DNA from: Tissierella simiarum
GTDB lineage: Bacteria > Bacillota > Clostridia > Tissierellales > Tissierellaceae
Assembly (NCBI RefSeq): GCF_018917865.1
Contig: NZ_JAHLPM010000001.1
Coordinates: 186,001 to 250,000, forward strand
Length of the DNA stretch: 64,000 nucleotides
Direction: 5' to 3'
A program made the position numbers and the translations under genes. This document shows, piece after piece, positions 27,461-36,922 of this stretch. Under the pieces are notes generated by a model. It did not search any database and was not told the origin of the DNA. It saw nothing but the letters and a program-made list of their open reading frames with translations. Within the stretch, counting starts at the first letter, position 1; each line of letters begins with the position of its first letter.

Positions 27461-27793
27461 TTAAAGGAGAAGAGTAGTGACTTCTTTCTGTTTGTTTAAT
27501 TCAATTTTAATATAGTTATCTACTAAAGGAACATCTTGAATACTCTTTCTATCTATCTTTTTTTCGCTTGAAACTAAATTTTTCAGAGTTAAAATATGAT
27601 TATAGTCAGTAATTCTAATGGCTGAACTTTTGGATGTTACTTGTTTACTTTCCCACTCTGTCATCTGAACTGACAAAATATCTTCTGCATTTGGAATAAC
27701 AATATTGTTATGGAATTCACTCTTAGGATTACTGATAAGTCCAATACAAATTGCTACAAAGGCAATAATTAACACAAGGATTAAACCAACGTG
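27461..27793 (-). pseudogene. 5'-truncated gene remnant with transmembrane start
   Basis: The frame is open from a TGA at 27794-27796 to a stop at 27461 (111 codons). It begins in the middle of a hydrophobic helix (V-G-L-I-L-V-L-I-I-A-F-V-A-I-C) and continues with a polar domain of about 80 residues. No ATG or ribosome binding site exists where a start is needed; the only candidate, GTG 27775, has no Shine-Dalgarno sequence. The upstream end abuts the terminator of the glycosylase gene. It resembles small lipoprotein-like or DUF5301-like domains, but I cannot name the family. It is most likely a decayed relic. Confidence 0.5.
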
Positions 27794-27798
27794 TCAAT

Positions 27799-27842
27799 AA
27801 AAAAACCGAAATTTACTACTAAAATCAGTAACTTTCGGTTTC
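27799..27842 (-). terminator. Terminator of the 8-oxoguanine glycosylase gene
   Basis: Stem AAACCGAAA/TTTCGGTTT extended by ACTGATTTTAGT, with a run of seven T on the minus strand. Confidence 0.8.
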
Positions 27843-27885
27843 ATTAGATAAACTCAAGATAGCCTAATACATATTATTTACAACC

Positions 27886-28776
27886 CTATTTCCCTATACC
27901 TAATTCTCTAGCATAATAAAATAGGTACTGCTGAGCAAATCCTGCAAGATTACCAAATATTCTGGCACCATGAGAACCTATTAGTTTAACATTAGTATCT
28001 TCCTTCAAGTAAAAGTACTCCATGACCCTCTTAACCCAAACATCAACTGGAAAAGCCTCATCTTTATTAAATGCAAACAGTAAAATGCAATCACTAACCT
28101 TTGGTCCAACTCCAGGTAAAGTCATTAACAACTCCTTACCCTTATCTCTATTTAAATCATAAATTAAATTTAAATCTAGTTCTTCATTAGCTATAATCTT
28201 TGCTGTCTCTACAATTCGCTCTCCTCTAAATCCTACTTTACATATTTCCTTTAAATCATCTGATCTAGCCTTTGATAGACTTTGTGCAGTAGGGAAACTA
28301 TAATATTCCATATTAGAAAAATACTCTTCAGTTTGTATTTTCTCTCCATAATATTTAGACATTAGTTCTATAGATTTTTTTATTCTAGGTATTTGGTTGT
28401 TAGCTGAGGTTATAAAGGATATTACCATTTCAAAAGGTTCTTGATTGAGTATTCTAATACCATCCCCAAATTCAATTGCTTCAGCTAATATTGGATCTTT
28501 AGACAATTCTTTTTTTATTTCATCATAATCTCTACCTAAATCAAAATAATGATACCAAACATTGTTAAAATCCTGTAAATTAGTATTAGATAGTATAATA
28601 TCATTGTCTTCTTTCTTTACATTAATCACTTTTCCATAAGCTATTGTAGTATAGGATTTATCTTCTTCTACATGCCATCTGAAAGCTTGACCACATTCAA
28701 ATATATGCTTAGGTTCAAAATCCTTTATGTTTTTTATTATAATTTTATTTTCTTCTTCAGTTATATTATAGTTCAT
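27886..28776 (-). CDS. 8-oxoguanine DNA glycosylase (OGG1-like)
   Basis: A 296-residue base-excision repair enzyme with an N-terminal OGG-type domain (about 1-115) and an HhH-GPD core. The hairpin L-P-G-V-G-P-K-V-S-D-C contains the catalytic Lys226 (compare human OGG1 K249), and P-V-D-V-W holds the catalytic Asp245. It removes 8-oxoguanine and nicks by beta-elimination. Length fits bacterial OGG1 homologues, as in Clostridium acetobutylicum. It is a single gene with its own terminator. ATG 28776 follows AAAGGGG. Confidence 0.9.
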   Translation of the reverse strand: MNYNITEEENKIIIKNIKDFEPKHIFECGQAFRWHVEEDKSYTTIAYGKVINVKKEDNDIILSNTNLQDFNNVWYHYFDLGRDYDEIKKELSKDPILAEAIEFGDGIRILNQEPFEMVISFITSANNQIPRIKKSIELMSKYYGEKIQTEEYFSNMEYYSFPTAQSLSKARSDDLKEICKVGFRGERIVETAKIIANEELDLNLIYDLNRDKGKELLMTLPGVGPKVSDCILLFAFNKDEAFPVDVWVKRVMEYFYLKEDTNVKLIGSHGARIFGNLAGFAQQYLFYYARELGIGK

Positions 28777-28852
28777 AACAATACCCCTTTTCTAATTTTT
28801 ATCTACTATTATAATTATCCTATAACTTCTGCTTCTATTCAAGCGAGAAAAA

Positions 28853-28877
28853 AGAAACTGGCTAAAAGCCAGTTTCT
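28853..28877 (-). terminator. Terminator of the glutamate dehydrogenase gene
   Basis: Stem GAAACTGGCT/AGCCAGTTTC with a 3-nt loop and a following T-run on the minus strand. Confidence 0.82.
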
Positions 28878-28880
28878 ATA

Positions 28881-30146
28881 TTAATACCATCCTCTTAATT
28901 TCATTACATCAGCAACTTTTTTAACTGAATGCATGTAAGTTGCTTTTCTCATAGTAACATTGTATTCTTCTTTAATTTTCCAGATATCATTAAATGCATT
29001 AACCATAGCAATTTCTTGTTTTTGTACAACTTCATCTTCTTCCCAATAATATCCGTATAGGTTTTGTACCCATTCAAAGTAAGAAACTGTAACTCCACCA
29101 GAATTTGTTAAGATATCTGGAGTAACTGTAATTCCTTTTCTTTCAAGTACTTCATCTGCATCTGGAGTAATAGGTCCATTAGCAGCTTCACATACTAATT
29201 TAGCATTGATTTTTTCAGCTACTTCTACAGTAACAGCATTTTCTAATGCAGCTGGAACCATGATGTCAACGTTTAATGCCCAGAATTCATCAAGTGAAAT
29301 TCTTTTAGCCTTTGGATAATCTACTAAGTTTCTATGAACGCTCATATAAGCAGCCATATCTTCATAGTCTAATCCTTCTTCATTATATATAGCATAAGTA
29401 CCTACATCTTTAGCCCATTCACCAACAGCTACTATCTTAGCACCTTGACCTTGAATATTTTTAACAGTAAAACTACCTACGTTTCCAAATCCTTGAACAG
29501 CTACACTAGCTTTCTTCATATCAATGCCTACTTTAGCAGCTGCTTCTCTAACTATTACTGCAACTCCAAATCCAGTAGCTTCGTTCCTTCCCTTTGATCC
29601 GCCCCACTCTACTGGTTTACCTGTTATTACTCCAACAGCAGCATGACCAGTTAATTTATTGTATTCGTCAACCATCCAAGCCATAATTTGACCATTAGTG
29701 TTTACGTCTGGAGCTGGAATATCAATTTTTTCTCCTAAATATTTATAAAGTCCTTGTATGTATCCTCTAGATAATCTCTCTAATTCTCCTTTTGATAAAG
29801 TACTAGGATCTACTGTAATTCCACCTTTTCCTCCACCATATGGAATACCAGTTACACAGCATTTGAATGTCATCCATACTGATAAAGCCTTTACTTCATC
29901 TAGATTTACTCCTGGATGGAATCTAACTCCACCTTTTGCAGGTCCTATAGCATCATTATGAACTGATCTGTAACCTTTAAATACTTTAACTGATCCATCA
30001 TCCATTTTAACCGGTATAGATACTTCTATTACTCTTTGAGGTTCCTTTAATATTTCATAAACAGATGGGTCAAGTCCTAATGCGTCACACGCGATTTTAA
30101 CTTGCTTTTGAGCACTCTCAAGTGGATTTAAATTTTCCTTTGCCAT
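28881..30146 (-). CDS. gdhA: Glutamate dehydrogenase
   Basis: A 421-residue Glu/Leu/Phe/Val dehydrogenase. The substrate domain has G-G-G-K-G-G-I (active-site Lys) and P-A-P-D-V-N-T-N; the cofactor domain has V-Q-G-F-G-N-V-G. It interconverts glutamate and 2-oxoglutarate plus ammonia and is the entry to glutamate fermentation. The 421-residue length is like the NAD-linked enzyme of Peptoniphilus. ATG 30146 follows AGGGAGGT; 45 nt of open frame upstream are not used. A near-consensus promoter with a palindrome at its start site controls it. Confidence 0.96.
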   Translation of the reverse strand: MAKENLNPLESAQKQVKIACDALGLDPSVYEILKEPQRVIEVSIPVKMDDGSVKVFKGYRSVHNDAIGPAKGGVRFHPGVNLDEVKALSVWMTFKCCVTGIPYGGGKGGITVDPSTLSKGELERLSRGYIQGLYKYLGEKIDIPAPDVNTNGQIMAWMVDEYNKLTGHAAVGVITGKPVEWGGSKGRNEATGFGVAVIVREAAAKVGIDMKKASVAVQGFGNVGSFTVKNIQGQGAKIVAVGEWAKDVGTYAIYNEEGLDYEDMAAYMSVHRNLVDYPKAKRISLDEFWALNVDIMVPAALENAVTVEVAEKINAKLVCEAANGPITPDADEVLERKGITVTPDILTNSGGVTVSYFEWVQNLYGYYWEEDEVVQKQEIAMVNAFNDIWKIKEEYNVTMRKATYMHSVKKVADVMKLRGWY

Positions 30147-30198
30147 TAAATACGACCTCCCTCTGATTTGGTTAGATGAAAACCTTTTCATCTAAAAT

Positions 30199-30246
30199 CC
30201 ATTATAATTACAATGGCATTATAACATACATATATTTTTTTGTAAA
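30199..30246 (-). promoter_or_regulatory. gdhA sigma-A promoter with overlapping palindrome
   Basis: On the minus strand, -35 TTTACA (30246-30241), a 17-nt spacer and -10 TATAAT (30223-30218). Just downstream, at the expected start site, is an 18-bp near-palindrome CCATTGTAATTATAATGG (30216-30199; 16 of 18 positions symmetric), which could be an operator. Confidence 0.72.
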
Positions 30247-30330
30247 CTTTTCAGAAGGTTCTCAATAGTCTACAATATTGACTATGAAACCAAGTCATAT
30301 ACTCAAAAAATCAAAAAATTTTAATTAAAA

Positions 30331-30362
30331 AATTAAGAGGCAGTAAATTCTGCCTCTTAATT
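30331..30362 (-). terminator. Terminator of the bcd-etfBA operon
   Basis: Stem AATTAAGAGGCAG/CTGCCTCTTAATT followed by T-rich sequence on the minus strand, just after the etfA stop. Confidence 0.82.
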
Positions 30363-30368
30363 TCAAAT

Positions 30369-31589
30369 TTATTTTGCTAATTCCTTAAAAGCATCCATTA
30401 TATCATCTACGTTATCTAATGCTTCTATAAGTTCTGGTAATATTTCATAAACATCTCCTACTATACCATAGTCTGCAACTTTAAAAATTGGAGCATTTGG
30501 ATCTTTGTTTATAGCAACGATTACTTTAGAATCTTGCATACCAGCTAAATGTTGAATAGCTCCTGAAATACCACAAGCTACATATAAAGTAGGTCTAACA
30601 GTTTTACCAGTTTGTCCTACTTGGTGACCATGCTCAATCCAACCAGCATCTACTGTAGCACGGCTTGCACCAACTACTCCACCCAACTTTTTAGCTAAGT
30701 CTTCAATAAGTTTAAATCCTTCTGTATTTCCAAGTCCTCTACCACCAGAGACTATAATTTTAGCTTCTTCAAGCTGTACTTCTGCTTTACCGCCTTTAAC
30801 TACTTCAATAACTTTTGCTTTAATATCTTCACTATTTAAATTTGGAGTAAACTTAATGATTTCTCCAGTTCTGTTTTCATCATATTTAGCTTTTTCCATA
30901 ACTCCTGGTCTAACTGTAGACATTTGTGGTCTATGATCAGGACATATAATAGTAGCCATTAAGTTTCCACCAAAGGCTGGACGAGTTTGCATAAGTCTTC
31001 TGTTTTCTAAATCTACATCTAATCTTGTACAATCTGCTGTAAGTCCAGTGTGTACTCTTGCAGAAATTCTTGGCCCTAAATCTCTACCTATATTAGTAGC
31101 ACCAATTAACATTATTTCTGGTTTTATTTCATCAATCATATCATAGATTACTTTTGTATATCCATCAGTAGTATATACTTCTAATAGTTCACTATCTGCA
31201 TATAGTACCTTATCTGCACCATATTTTACTAATTTTTCCGCTAAATCATCTACTTTATTTCCTAATAATACTGCAGTTAATTCTGTTTCTAGAGCATCAG
31301 CTATTTTTCTACCTTCTCCTACTAATTCAATAGCCACATTTAATAGGTTTCCTTCTCTTTGTTCTGCAAATACCCAAACGCCTCTATATTCATCAACATT
31401 AACTCCACGTTTTTTAGCTTCTTCTTTTTCTATAACCTTAACTGGACACGCTTCAACACATTGTCCACAGGCTGTACATTTCTCTGTTATTTTTGCCTTT
31501 TTGTCATTCATTTCTATAGCATCAAAAGGGCATACTCTAACACATTTTCCACAACCGATACATTTTAATTCCATTACTTTTACTGCCAT
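30369..31589 (-). CDS. etfA: Electron transfer flavoprotein alpha subunit with N-terminal ferredoxin domain
   Basis: A 406-residue EtfA. Residues 1-60 form a two-cluster ferredoxin domain ([12 protein letters not shown] and [12 protein letters not shown]); the usual EtfA FAD-binding domain follows, with S-G-G-R-G-L-G-N near 285 and G-Q-T-G-K-T-V-R-P near 335. The extra clusters resemble CarE of caffeyl-CoA reductase-Etf complexes, which bifurcate electrons from NADH to ferredoxin and an enoyl-CoA. It is the last gene of bcd-etfB-etfA. ATG 31589 follows AAGGAGG. Confidence 0.93.
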   Translation of the reverse strand: MAVKVMELKCIGCGKCVRVCPFDAIEMNDKKAKITEKCTACGQCVEACPVKVIEKEEAKKRGVNVDEYRGVWVFAEQREGNLLNVAIELVGEGRKIADALETELTAVLLGNKVDDLAEKLVKYGADKVLYADSELLEVYTTDGYTKVIYDMIDEIKPEIMLIGATNIGRDLGPRISARVHTGLTADCTRLDVDLENRRLMQTRPAFGGNLMATIICPDHRPQMSTVRPGVMEKAKYDENRTGEIIKFTPNLNSEDIKAKVIEVVKGGKAEVQLEEAKIIVSGGRGLGNTEGFKLIEDLAKKLGGVVGASRATVDAGWIEHGHQVGQTGKTVRPTLYVACGISGAIQHLAGMQDSKVIVAINKDPNAPIFKVADYGIVGDVYEILPELIEALDNVDDIMDAFKELAK

Positions 31590-31619
31590 GCCTATTTCCT
31601 CCTTTTTTTCATAGGTATA

Positions 31620-32411
31620 CTAAATAACTTGTTTTTCTTTTAATCTTACGATTAAATCTCTTACTACTTCCTTAGCACTACCTTGTAAAATTTCACCTGA
31701 ACCAGATCTTCCAGGTGGTGTAAAGGACTTATTAACTTGAGTTGGTGAACCATCTAACCCTAAGTTACTCTTATCTGCTTCTACATAGGCAGCTGACCAA
31801 ACTTTTACTCTGTCTGCTTTATGAGCTTCATATATACCTTTTATAGAAGGATATCTTGGTTCATTTAATTCTTTTATAGCTGTAAGTAAAACAGGCATTT
31901 CTGATTCTATAATAAAGTGTCCATCTTCTAATGATCTCTTAGCTATTACCTTGTCTTTTTCAATTTTTAGTTCTTCTACATAAGTTATTTGAGGTAAACC
32001 TAAATGTTCCGCTATTTGAGGTCCAACTTGTGCTGTATCTCCATCAATCGCTTGTCTACCACAGAATATAATATCATAATCACCAATTTTCTTTAGACCT
32101 GCTGCTAATGCAGTAGATGTTGCCCAAGTGTCAGAACCAGCAAATGCTCTGTCACTTAACAATATTGCATCATCAGCTCCCATAGCTAGAGCTTCTCTTA
32201 AAGCTACATCAGCTTGAGGTGGTCCCATACTAAGCACTGTAACTTTTACATCACTATTTTCATCTTTTATTCTTAAAGCTTCTTCTAAAGCATTTCTATC
32301 ATCTGGATTAATAATACTTGGTACTCCTTCACGAATTAAGGTTCCTCTAACAGGATCAATCCTAACTTCGTTAGTATCAGGAACTTGTTTTAGACATACT
32401 ATAATATTCAT
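31620..32411 (-). CDS. etfB: Electron transfer flavoprotein beta subunit
   Basis: A 263-residue EtfB starting M-N-I-I-V-C-L-K-Q-V-P-D, with the conserved G-R-Q-A-I-D-G-D-T-A-Q-V-G-P nucleotide-binding stretch (about 122-135). In bifurcating Etf this subunit carries the bifurcating FAD; D-G-D-T-A-Q fits that class. ATG 32411 follows GAGGAGG; a TTG one codon upstream is ignored. It sits 20 nt after bcd and 30 nt before etfA. Confidence 0.95.
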   Translation of the reverse strand: MNIIVCLKQVPDTNEVRIDPVRGTLIREGVPSIINPDDRNALEEALRIKDENSDVKVTVLSMGPPQADVALREALAMGADDAILLSDRAFAGSDTWATSTALAAGLKKIGDYDIIFCGRQAIDGDTAQVGPQIAEHLGLPQITYVEELKIEKDKVIAKRSLEDGHFIIESEMPVLLTAIKELNEPRYPSIKGIYEAHKADRVKVWSAAYVEADKSNLGLDGSPTQVNKSFTPPGRSGSGEILQGSAKEVVRDLIVRLKEKQVI

Positions 32412-32431
32412 CAATCTTCCTCCTCTACCTG

Positions 32432-33571
32432 TTATTTTAATAAATTGGCTGCAATAACCATTTGTTGTACTTGGGATGTACCTTCATATATTTCAGTTAT
32501 CTTAGCATCTCTCATCATTCTTTCAACAGGATAATCTTTTGTATATCCATATCCACCATGTAATTGTACACATTTAGTAGTAACATTCATTGCTGTTTCT
32601 GCAGCAAATAATTTAGCCATAGCTGCTTCTTTACTATAAGGTAGATTGTTTGCCTTATTATAAGCTGCTTTATATACTAATAATCTAGCAGCTTCTATTT
32701 CTGTAGCTAAATCTGCTAAAATCCATTGAATTCCTTGGAATTTAGAAATTGGTCTTCCAAATTGTTCTCTTTCTTTAACATATTTTACTGTTTCATCTAA
32801 AGCTCCTGCTGCTATACCTAAAGCTTGAGCAGCTATACCAATTCTACCACCATCAAGGGTTGACATGGCAATTTTAAAACCTTCTCCTTCTTTCCCAAGA
32901 AGATTCTCTTTAGGAACTATACATTCTTGGAAAATAAGTTCTGTAGTAGCTGAAGCTCTAATACCCATTTTTTCTTCAATCTTTCCTATACTAAATCCTG
33001 GAAAATCTTTTTCAACAATAAATGCACTTATTCCTCTAGTTCCTTTACTTCTATCTGTCATTGCAAATATTATATAAACATCTGCCTGTCCACCGTTAGT
33101 TATAAATATTTTACTACCATTTAATATATAATTATCGCCTTCTAAAATTGCTATAGTTTGTTGACCAGCTGCATCAGTTCCTGCATTTGGTTCAGTTAAT
33201 CCAAAAGCCCCTAATTTTTCTCCTTTTGCTAAAGGTACTAGATACTTTTGTTTTTGTTCTTCACTACCGTATTTATATATTGGCCAGCAACCAAGAGATG
33301 TATGAGCAGAACATATAACACCTGTTGTAGCACAAGCCTTTGATAGTTCTTCCACTGCAATTGCATAAGCCACTTCATCAGCACCGGAACCGCCATATTC
33401 TACTGGGAAAGGTATGCCCAACATGTTATACTTAGCCATCTTTTCTACTGTCTCCCTTGGAAATCTTTCTGTTTCATCGATTTCAGCAGCAATAGGTTTT
33501 ACTTCTTTTTCAGTAAACTCTTTCATTACACTTCTTACCATTTCTTGCTCTTTTGTTAAATTGAAATTCAT
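32432..33571 (-). CDS. bcd: Short-chain (butyryl-CoA type) acyl-CoA dehydrogenase
   Basis: A 379-residue flavoprotein with the acyl-CoA dehydrogenase signatures [13 protein letters not shown] (about 128-140) and Q-L-H-G-G-Y-G-Y, and catalytic Glu in [10 protein letters not shown] near residue 365. With the Etf genes it should reduce crotonyl-CoA or a related enoyl-CoA. The thl, crt and hbd genes usually linked in butyrate operons are absent here, so the true substrate is open. ATG 33571 follows AGGGAGGG. A partial Rex-type site lies upstream. Confidence 0.93.
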   Translation of the reverse strand: MNFNLTKEQEMVRSVMKEFTEKEVKPIAAEIDETERFPRETVEKMAKYNMLGIPFPVEYGGSGADEVAYAIAVEELSKACATTGVICSAHTSLGCWPIYKYGSEEQKQKYLVPLAKGEKLGAFGLTEPNAGTDAAGQQTIAILEGDNYILNGSKIFITNGGQADVYIIFAMTDRSKGTRGISAFIVEKDFPGFSIGKIEEKMGIRASATTELIFQECIVPKENLLGKEGEGFKIAMSTLDGGRIGIAAQALGIAAGALDETVKYVKEREQFGRPISKFQGIQWILADLATEIEAARLLVYKAAYNKANNLPYSKEAAMAKLFAAETAMNVTTKCVQLHGGYGYTKDYPVERMMRDAKITEIYEGTSQVQQMVIAANLLK

Positions 33572-33652
33572 ATTTTATTTCCCTCCCTAATATATTGGCT
33601 AAATACCTGATACTTTCATTATAATTCATTTAGGTTTTTATTTCTATAATTA

Positions 33653-33670
33653 TTGTTAATTATTTATCCT
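33653..33670. promoter_or_regulatory. Possible Rex half-site upstream of bcd
   Basis: TTGTTAA followed by a 4-nt spacer and TTATCCT. The left half matches the clostridial Rex box (TTGTTAA-N4-TTAACAA), the right half only in its first three bases. rex itself is the next gene. Weak evidence. Confidence 0.3.
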
Positions 33671-33714
33671 AATTTAGTTATTTTTTTATTGTTTTTTACT
33701 GGTATATATAGAAT

Positions 33715-33758
33715 AAAAAGCCTATTTCATCAATTTTTATGATGAAATAGGCTTTTTA
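33715..33758. terminator. Strong hairpin downstream of rex
   Basis: An 18-bp perfect stem (arms 33715-33732 and 33740-33757) with A and T flanks, usable in both directions. It lies about 120 nt past the rex stop on the minus strand. The rest of 33572-33877 holds the bcd upstream region and an inverted repeat TGTTAAT...ATTAACA at 33801-33828. Confidence 0.8.
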
Positions 33759-33877
33759 TAGCATTTTTCTATTTTTCTCTGTTTAATAATATACAAATAA
33801 CTGTTAATTTTTGTTACGATATTAACATTCGTTAGACTTTTTTAAAAGTTCAGACAACTAAGTATACCCTTATAGGT

Positions 33878-34522
33878 TTAAGTTGTGTAATCAGACCTAT
33901 TTTTTAGGAAATATGAAAGTGTAAATAAACTTTCGTTTAAATGGACATTTTCTACTATTATATCTTCGGGAACTTTCAAATCTGCTGGAGCAAAGTTCCA
34001 AATACCTTTTATACCGCTTTTAATATAAGTATCTGCAATATCTTGAGCATTTTCTTTAGGAGTAGTTATAATTCCAATTTCTACATTATTCTCTTTAATA
34101 AACTCCTCCAATGAATCTACATCTCTGATTTCTATTTCTCTAATTTTTAGTCCTATTAATTTAGGATTTTTATCAAAAAGACATAATACTTTAAAACCAG
34201 CATCTTCAAAACCTTTGTAATTTGCCACAGCCTGGCCCAAGTTTCCAGCACCAGCAATTACTGCATTATATACTGTATCTAATCCTAATATTCTTCCTAA
34301 TTGGTTATGTAGCTCCTCTACGTTATATCCATAACCCTGTTGTCCAAATCCACCAAAATTATTTAAATCTTGTCTTATTTGAGAAGCTGTAAATCCAGTC
34401 ATCTTACTCAACTCTTGAGAAGAAATTCGATTTATTCCCTTTTTAAGCAAGTCTCCCAAATACCTATAATACTTAGGTAGTCTTCTAATAACAGTTATAG
34501 ATACTTTACTGTCTTTATCCAT
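33878..34522 (-). CDS. rex: Redox-sensing transcriptional repressor Rex
   Basis: A 214-residue repressor. The N-terminal winged helix carries the family motif S-S-Q-E-L-S-K-M-T-G (about 34-43) and D-L-N-N-F-G-G-F-G-Q-Q-G-Y-G-Y; the Rossmann domain has I-A-G-A-G-N-L-G-Q-A. Rex senses the NADH/NAD+ ratio and in clostridia controls bcd, hydrogenase and alcohol genes. The neighbouring bcd-etf operon is a natural candidate target. ATG 34522 follows GGTGGGGG. It is monocistronic and divergent from the small Cys protein gene. Confidence 0.96.
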   Translation of the reverse strand: MDKDSKVSITVIRRLPKYYRYLGDLLKKGINRISSQELSKMTGFTASQIRQDLNNFGGFGQQGYGYNVEELHNQLGRILGLDTVYNAVIAGAGNLGQAVANYKGFEDAGFKVLCLFDKNPKLIGLKIREIEIRDVDSLEEFIKENNVEIGIITTPKENAQDIADTYIKSGIKGIWNFAPADLKVPEDIIVENVHLNESLFTLSYFLKNRSDYTT

Positions 34523-34722
34523 ATTTTAAATCCCCCACCTAAATCATATATTTTGCTCACTATATTATAACACTTTGAAATATTTGTGTCAAAAATAATG
34601 AAATTTTTAATTTTTTTTACATATTAGAAAAAATCACTCTTATTATTTTTTCCCCATATCGTGAATATTAAACCACTAATTTGAAATAATAAATATAGTT
34701 ATTATATTAAGGAGGGATTTTT

Positions 34723-34938
34723 TTGGCAAGTAGAGAACAGCTACGAAAAATAGCTTTGTACTGCGATTCTTATACTCCAAGAGAAAATACAGAATTAACT
34801 TCATCAGCTGACAGCTATGAAGAAAAATTTGAAACTTGTATTAAATGTGGTCACTATACTAGAGAAGGAAAATGTGATTTAGATTTAGTAGATAAAGTTT
34901 TATCTTCTATGGCAATGGAGCTTGATTTAAAGAGGTAA
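34723..34938 (+). CDS. Small four-cysteine protein (hypothetical)
   Basis: A 71-residue protein translated from TTG 34723 after a strong AAGGAGGG site. Cys 14, 39, 42 and 51 include a C-x2-C pair and could bind zinc or an iron-sulfur cluster. The rest is helical and charged, with no signal peptide or membrane helix. It has its own terminator, so it is a real unit. I do not recognise the family. It lies between rex and an ABC-F gene. Confidence 0.72.
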   Translation: MASREQLRKIALYCDSYTPRENTELTSSADSYEEKFETCIKCGHYTREGKCDLDLVDKVLSSMAMELDLKR

Positions 34939-34970
34939 AAATAGTCCTTACTTTTAAAGGACTATTTTTT
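34937..34970 (+). terminator. Terminator of the four-cysteine protein gene
   Basis: Stem ATAGTCCTT/AAGGACTAT with a TTTTTT tail, beginning at the stop codon. Confidence 0.82.
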
Positions 34971-35011
34971 CTGATAAAATATAGGAGAATAATATTTAGG
35001 AGGAAATAGAA

Positions 35012-36922
35012 ATGATAGTCCTTTCATGCAAGAATATAACTAAATCCTATGTGGTAGATACTATATTAGATAATATAAGCTTTACTGTAGAAGATGGAGA
35101 TAAAATTGGACTAATTGGTCTTAATGGTTCAGGAAAAACTACTCTTTTTAATATATTAGCAGGAGAAACAAGTCAAGATAGTGGAGAAATATATGTTCAA
35201 AAAGGTCTAAAGGTAGGATATTTAAAACAACAGACAAGAATGGAAAGCGATAAAAATGTTTTTGATGAATGTTTGCAAGTATTTGAGAACCTAATATTAA
35301 TGGAAGAGAATTTAAGAACCTTAGAAAATGAAATAGCTTTTGAAAGTTCTAAAGGTGAGACTGAAAAGTTAACTATACTAATGGACGAATATGGACATTT
35401 ATCTGAAAAATTTATTGCCTTAAATGGATATGGATATAAATCAGAAATAAAAGGCATATTGAAAGGTCTTGGATTTCAAGATGAAGATTTGGAAAAGTCT
35501 GTAAATGTTTTAAGTGGTGGTCAAAAAGCCAGACTTTCTTTAGCTAAACTTCTTCTTGAAAAACCAGATCTATTATTACTTGACGAACCTACAAATCATT
35601 TAGATATTAATGCTATTGATTGGTTGGAAAGATTTTTAAATGAGTATAAAGGAGCAGTATTAATCATATCTCATGATAGATACTTTTTAGATAATGTAGT
35701 ATCTAAAATATTTCATATAGATAACTTAAAGTTATCTATATATAATGTCAGCTATACTAAATTCATGGAACAAAGAAAAAAAGAATTGGAATTATTAAAG
35801 AAAAAATTTGAAGATCAACAAAAAGAAATAAAAAGACAGGAAGAAATAATCCGTCGTTTTATGAACTATGGAGGCCAAAGATATATTAGGCAAGCTCAAA
35901 GTAGACAAAAAATGTTGGACAAGATAAAGGTTTTTAATAAACCAATAGATTCAAAAAAAGCGAGAATCACTTTTGAGCCTAAGATTAAAAGTGGTAGAGA
36001 GGTTCTAAGAGTAGAAAGTTTAGAAAAAAGTTTTAAAGATTTCAAGTTGTTAGAAGATATTAACTTTACTGTTTATAGAGGAGAAAAGGTTGGCCTTATT
36101 GGAGCCAATGGTATAGGAAAGACTACACTTTTTAAAATAATTTTAGGTCAAATAGCTAAAGATAGTGGAGAAATAAACATAGGTCATCATGTAGTTACAG
36201 GTTATTTTGATCAAGAAATGACTAAGCTTAATTTAAATAAAACCGTAGTAGATGAAATATGGGATGAGAATCCTACTATGGATCATTATCAAATAAGAAG
36301 TATATTGAGCCAGTTTTTATTCATTGGTGATGATATATTTAAAGAAATAAGCGATTTAAGTGGTGGTGAAAAAGGAAGACTTTCTTTATTAAAGTTAATG
36401 TTATCTAATGCTAATTTCTTATTAATGGACGAACCTACTAATCATTTAGATATAGACTCTAAAGAAGTTCTAGAAGAAGCCATATTAAATTATGAAGGTA
36501 CTTTATTCGTTATATCTCATGATAGATACTTTTTAAATAGAGTTTCAAATAAAATTCTTGAATTAACTAAAGAAGGTATTAAAGAATACTTAGGTAATTA
36601 TGACTATTATTTAGAAAAAAAGAATGAAGTCATATATGAAGATGATGATGAAAGTAGTAAAACTAAAACTCAACTTAAATTGGAACGTAAAAAAGAAAAA
36701 GAAATGCTTCAGCAAGAAAGAATTAAACGTAAAGAAATTGTAGAATTAGAAAAAAATATTTCCGAGGAAGAAAATAAAATCGAAAAACTAGATAAATTAT
36801 TATGCGATTCAGATCTATATAACAACCCTGAAAAAATTGTAGAGTTAACCAAGGAAAGAGAAATCCTTCAATCAAATTTAGAGTCTTTATATGACAAATG
36901 GATAAATTTAACAGACGAATAA
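35012..36922 (+). CDS. ABC-F family ATP-binding protein (ribosome-associated type)
   Basis: A 636-residue protein with two ABC ATPase domains in one chain and no membrane segment. The first has G-L-N-G-S-G-K-T-T (about 37-45), L-S-G-G-Q-K-A-R and L-D-E-P-T-N-H-L-D; the second has G-A-N-G-I-G-K-T-T, L-S-G-G-E-K-G-R and M-D-E-P-T-N-H-L-D. A charged linker lies between them, and a C-terminal coiled coil covers about residues 545-630, as in Uup/YdiF. ABC-F proteins act on the ribosome in translation or antibiotic protection. Which subgroup applies cannot be fixed here. ATG 35012 follows AGGAGG. Confidence 0.9.
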   Translation: MIVLSCKNITKSYVVDTILDNISFTVEDGDKIGLIGLNGSGKTTLFNILAGETSQDSGEIYVQKGLKVGYLKQQTRMESDKNVFDECLQVFENLILMEENLRTLENEIAFESSKGETEKLTILMDEYGHLSEKFIALNGYGYKSEIKGILKGLGFQDEDLEKSVNVLSGGQKARLSLAKLLLEKPDLLLLDEPTNHLDINAIDWLERFLNEYKGAVLIISHDRYFLDNVVSKIFHIDNLKLSIYNVSYTKFMEQRKKELELLKKKFEDQQKEIKRQEEIIRRFMNYGGQRYIRQAQSRQKMLDKIKVFNKPIDSKKARITFEPKIKSGREVLRVESLEKSFKDFKLLEDINFTVYRGEKVGLIGANGIGKTTLFKIILGQIAKDSGEINIGHHVVTGYFDQEMTKLNLNKTVVDEIWDENPTMDHYQIRSILSQFLFIGDDIFKEISDLSGGEKGRLSLLKLMLSNANFLLMDEPTNHLDIDSKEVLEEAILNYEGTLFVISHDRYFLNRVSNKILELTKEGIKEYLGNYDYYLEKKNEVIYEDDDESSKTKTQLKLERKKEKEMLQQERIKRKEIVELEKNISEEENKIEKLDKLLCDSDLYNNPEKIVELTKEREILQSNLESLYDKWINLTDE

